The notes beneath the pieces are model-generated. The model searched no databases. It saw nothing but the letters and a program-made list of their open reading frames with translations, and had not been told where the DNA came from. The translations under genes and the position numbers were made by a program. A stretch of 6,071 nucleotides of DNA from an uncultured Paenibacillaceae bacterium. Lineage in GTDB: Bacteria > Bacillota > Bacilli > Paenibacillales > CALAME01. The stretch lies in the NCBI GenBank assembly GCA_937983035.1, contig CALKAN010000316.1:1-6071 (forward strand), in the 5' to 3' direction. Positions 5,394-6,071 of the stretch are shown piece after piece. Positions within the stretch are counted from its first letter, which is position 1, and every line of letters begins with the position of its first letter.

Positions 5394-6071
5394 ATGATAT
5401 GGCTTCTGATCGCGACTGTTGCCATTTTAGTGCTGCAAAGCATATTGTTTACCGCCTTTGCTTTTCAGCGGCTTTCTTATGAGCGCACGTTTGATCGGAA
5501 AGCATGTTTTGCCGGAGATGAAGTCGGGCTGATCGAAACGATCACAAACCGCAAATTTTTGCCGCTGCCGTGGGTGATCTTGGAGTCGACGATGCATTCC
5601 AGCCTGCGCTTCCACTCCAGCCGCAACTTGAAAATCAGCGAGGGCATGATGTACCAATATCATCGCAGTTTTTTCAGCATCTTGCCCTATATGCAAATTC
5701 GGCGCAAACATCGCATCACTTGCACCAAGCGCGGCTGCTTTCGCTTAAATTCAGTTTCGATCACGACCGGCGATCCGCTCGGCTTCCACAAAGTTTCGCG
5801 CAGTTTGCACTTGAATGTGGAACTGCTCGTCTACCCGGAAATATTGGATGCCGGCGAACTGCCCGTGCCAACCCGCTGGATGGGCGAAATGGCGACCGAT
5901 CGATGGACAACTGAAGATCCGTACTTAATCTCGGGCACGCGCGAATATCGCTTCGGAGACCCGCTGCACCAAATTCATTGGAAAGCGACTGCGCGCACCG
6001 GCGAGCTTCAAGTATTCAACCGGGAGCATACCGCGGACCAAACGCTGATGGTATTTGTCAATTTCGATATT
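5394..6071 (+). CDS. DUF58 domain-containing membrane protein (3' end missing)
   Basis: DUF58 family protein, the usual partner of MoxR ATPases; the biochemical role is not established. 226 residues are visible and the reading frame is still open at the right edge; family members run about 380-450. Residues 3-24 form one hydrophobic segment (MIWLLIATVAILVLQ...), so only a single N-terminal membrane helix is evident, whereas many DUF58 proteins have a hairpin of two. A beta-rich region follows. The family signature is clear: SGTREYRFGDPLHQIHWKAT (180-199), then AR and GELQVFNRE (203-211), matching the G-x-REYR-x-GD-x-x-x-x-IHWKATAR pattern. The start is ATG 5394, two bases after the MoxR TAA, served by AAGGAG (5377-5382) inside the end of the MoxR gene, with 11-base spacing. 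A transglutaminase-like gene often comes next in this operon type and would lie outside. Confidence 0.93.
   Translation, partial: MIWLLIATVAILVLQSILFTAFAFQRLSYERTFDRKACFAGDEVGLIETITNRKFLPLPWVILESTMHSSLRFHSSRNLKISEGMMYQYHRSFFSILPYMQIRRKHRITCTKRGCFRLNSVSITTGDPLGFHKVSRSLHLNVELLVYPEILDAGELPVPTRWMGEMATDRWTTEDPYLISGTREYRFGDPLHQIHWKATARTGELQVFNREHTADQTLMVFVNFDI

Overview
This window looks like chromosomal DNA from a Gram-positive member of the Bacillales, most plausibly a Paenibacillaceae relative. The reasons are Bacillus-type Shine-Dalgarno sequences with some GTG/TTG starts, lipobox signal peptides, a LytR-CpsA-Psr (LCP) wall enzyme, and a short-form DUF58 protein of the kind I recall from Paenibacillus. 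The genus is an inference; no rRNA or marker gene is present.

Layout: (1) 1-862, minus strand: a TAXI-type TRAP transporter solute-binding lipoprotein, running off the left edge. (2) 863-1385: a 520-base stretch with no certain gene. It holds a candidate promoter for the TAXI gene, a short leader ORF behind a strong Shine-Dalgarno sequence, a clear minus-strand intrinsic terminator, and directly before that terminator a 47-codon minus-strand ORF that I do not recognise. (3) 1386-2096, plus: a cytoplasmic SGNH/GDSL hydrolase. (4) 2202-2720, plus: a small lipoprotein with a SurA-N-like segment and no isomerase domain. (5) 2721-3015: a 295-base gap with a candidate ECF-sigma promoter. (6) 3016-4188, plus: an LCP-family membrane enzyme, closed by an intrinsic terminator. 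(7) 4369-5391 and 5394-6071, plus: a MoxR AAA+ ATPase and a DUF58 protein in a tight operon, the second cut by the right edge.

How they fit together: most products act at the envelope (lipoprotein solute receptor, lipoprotein with chaperone-like fold, wall-polymer ligase, membrane-anchored DUF58 protein with its ATPase). The LCP enzyme is expected to attach anionic polymers to peptidoglycan. MoxR-DUF58 pairs are widely conserved but biochemically ill-defined, and a transglutaminase-like membrane protein often follows them, which would lie beyond the right edge.

I see no CRISPR array, mobile element, rRNA or tRNA, and no obviously new multi-gene system. The part least explained by known families is the 863-1385 intergenic region, especially the small minus-strand unit at about 1001-1284.
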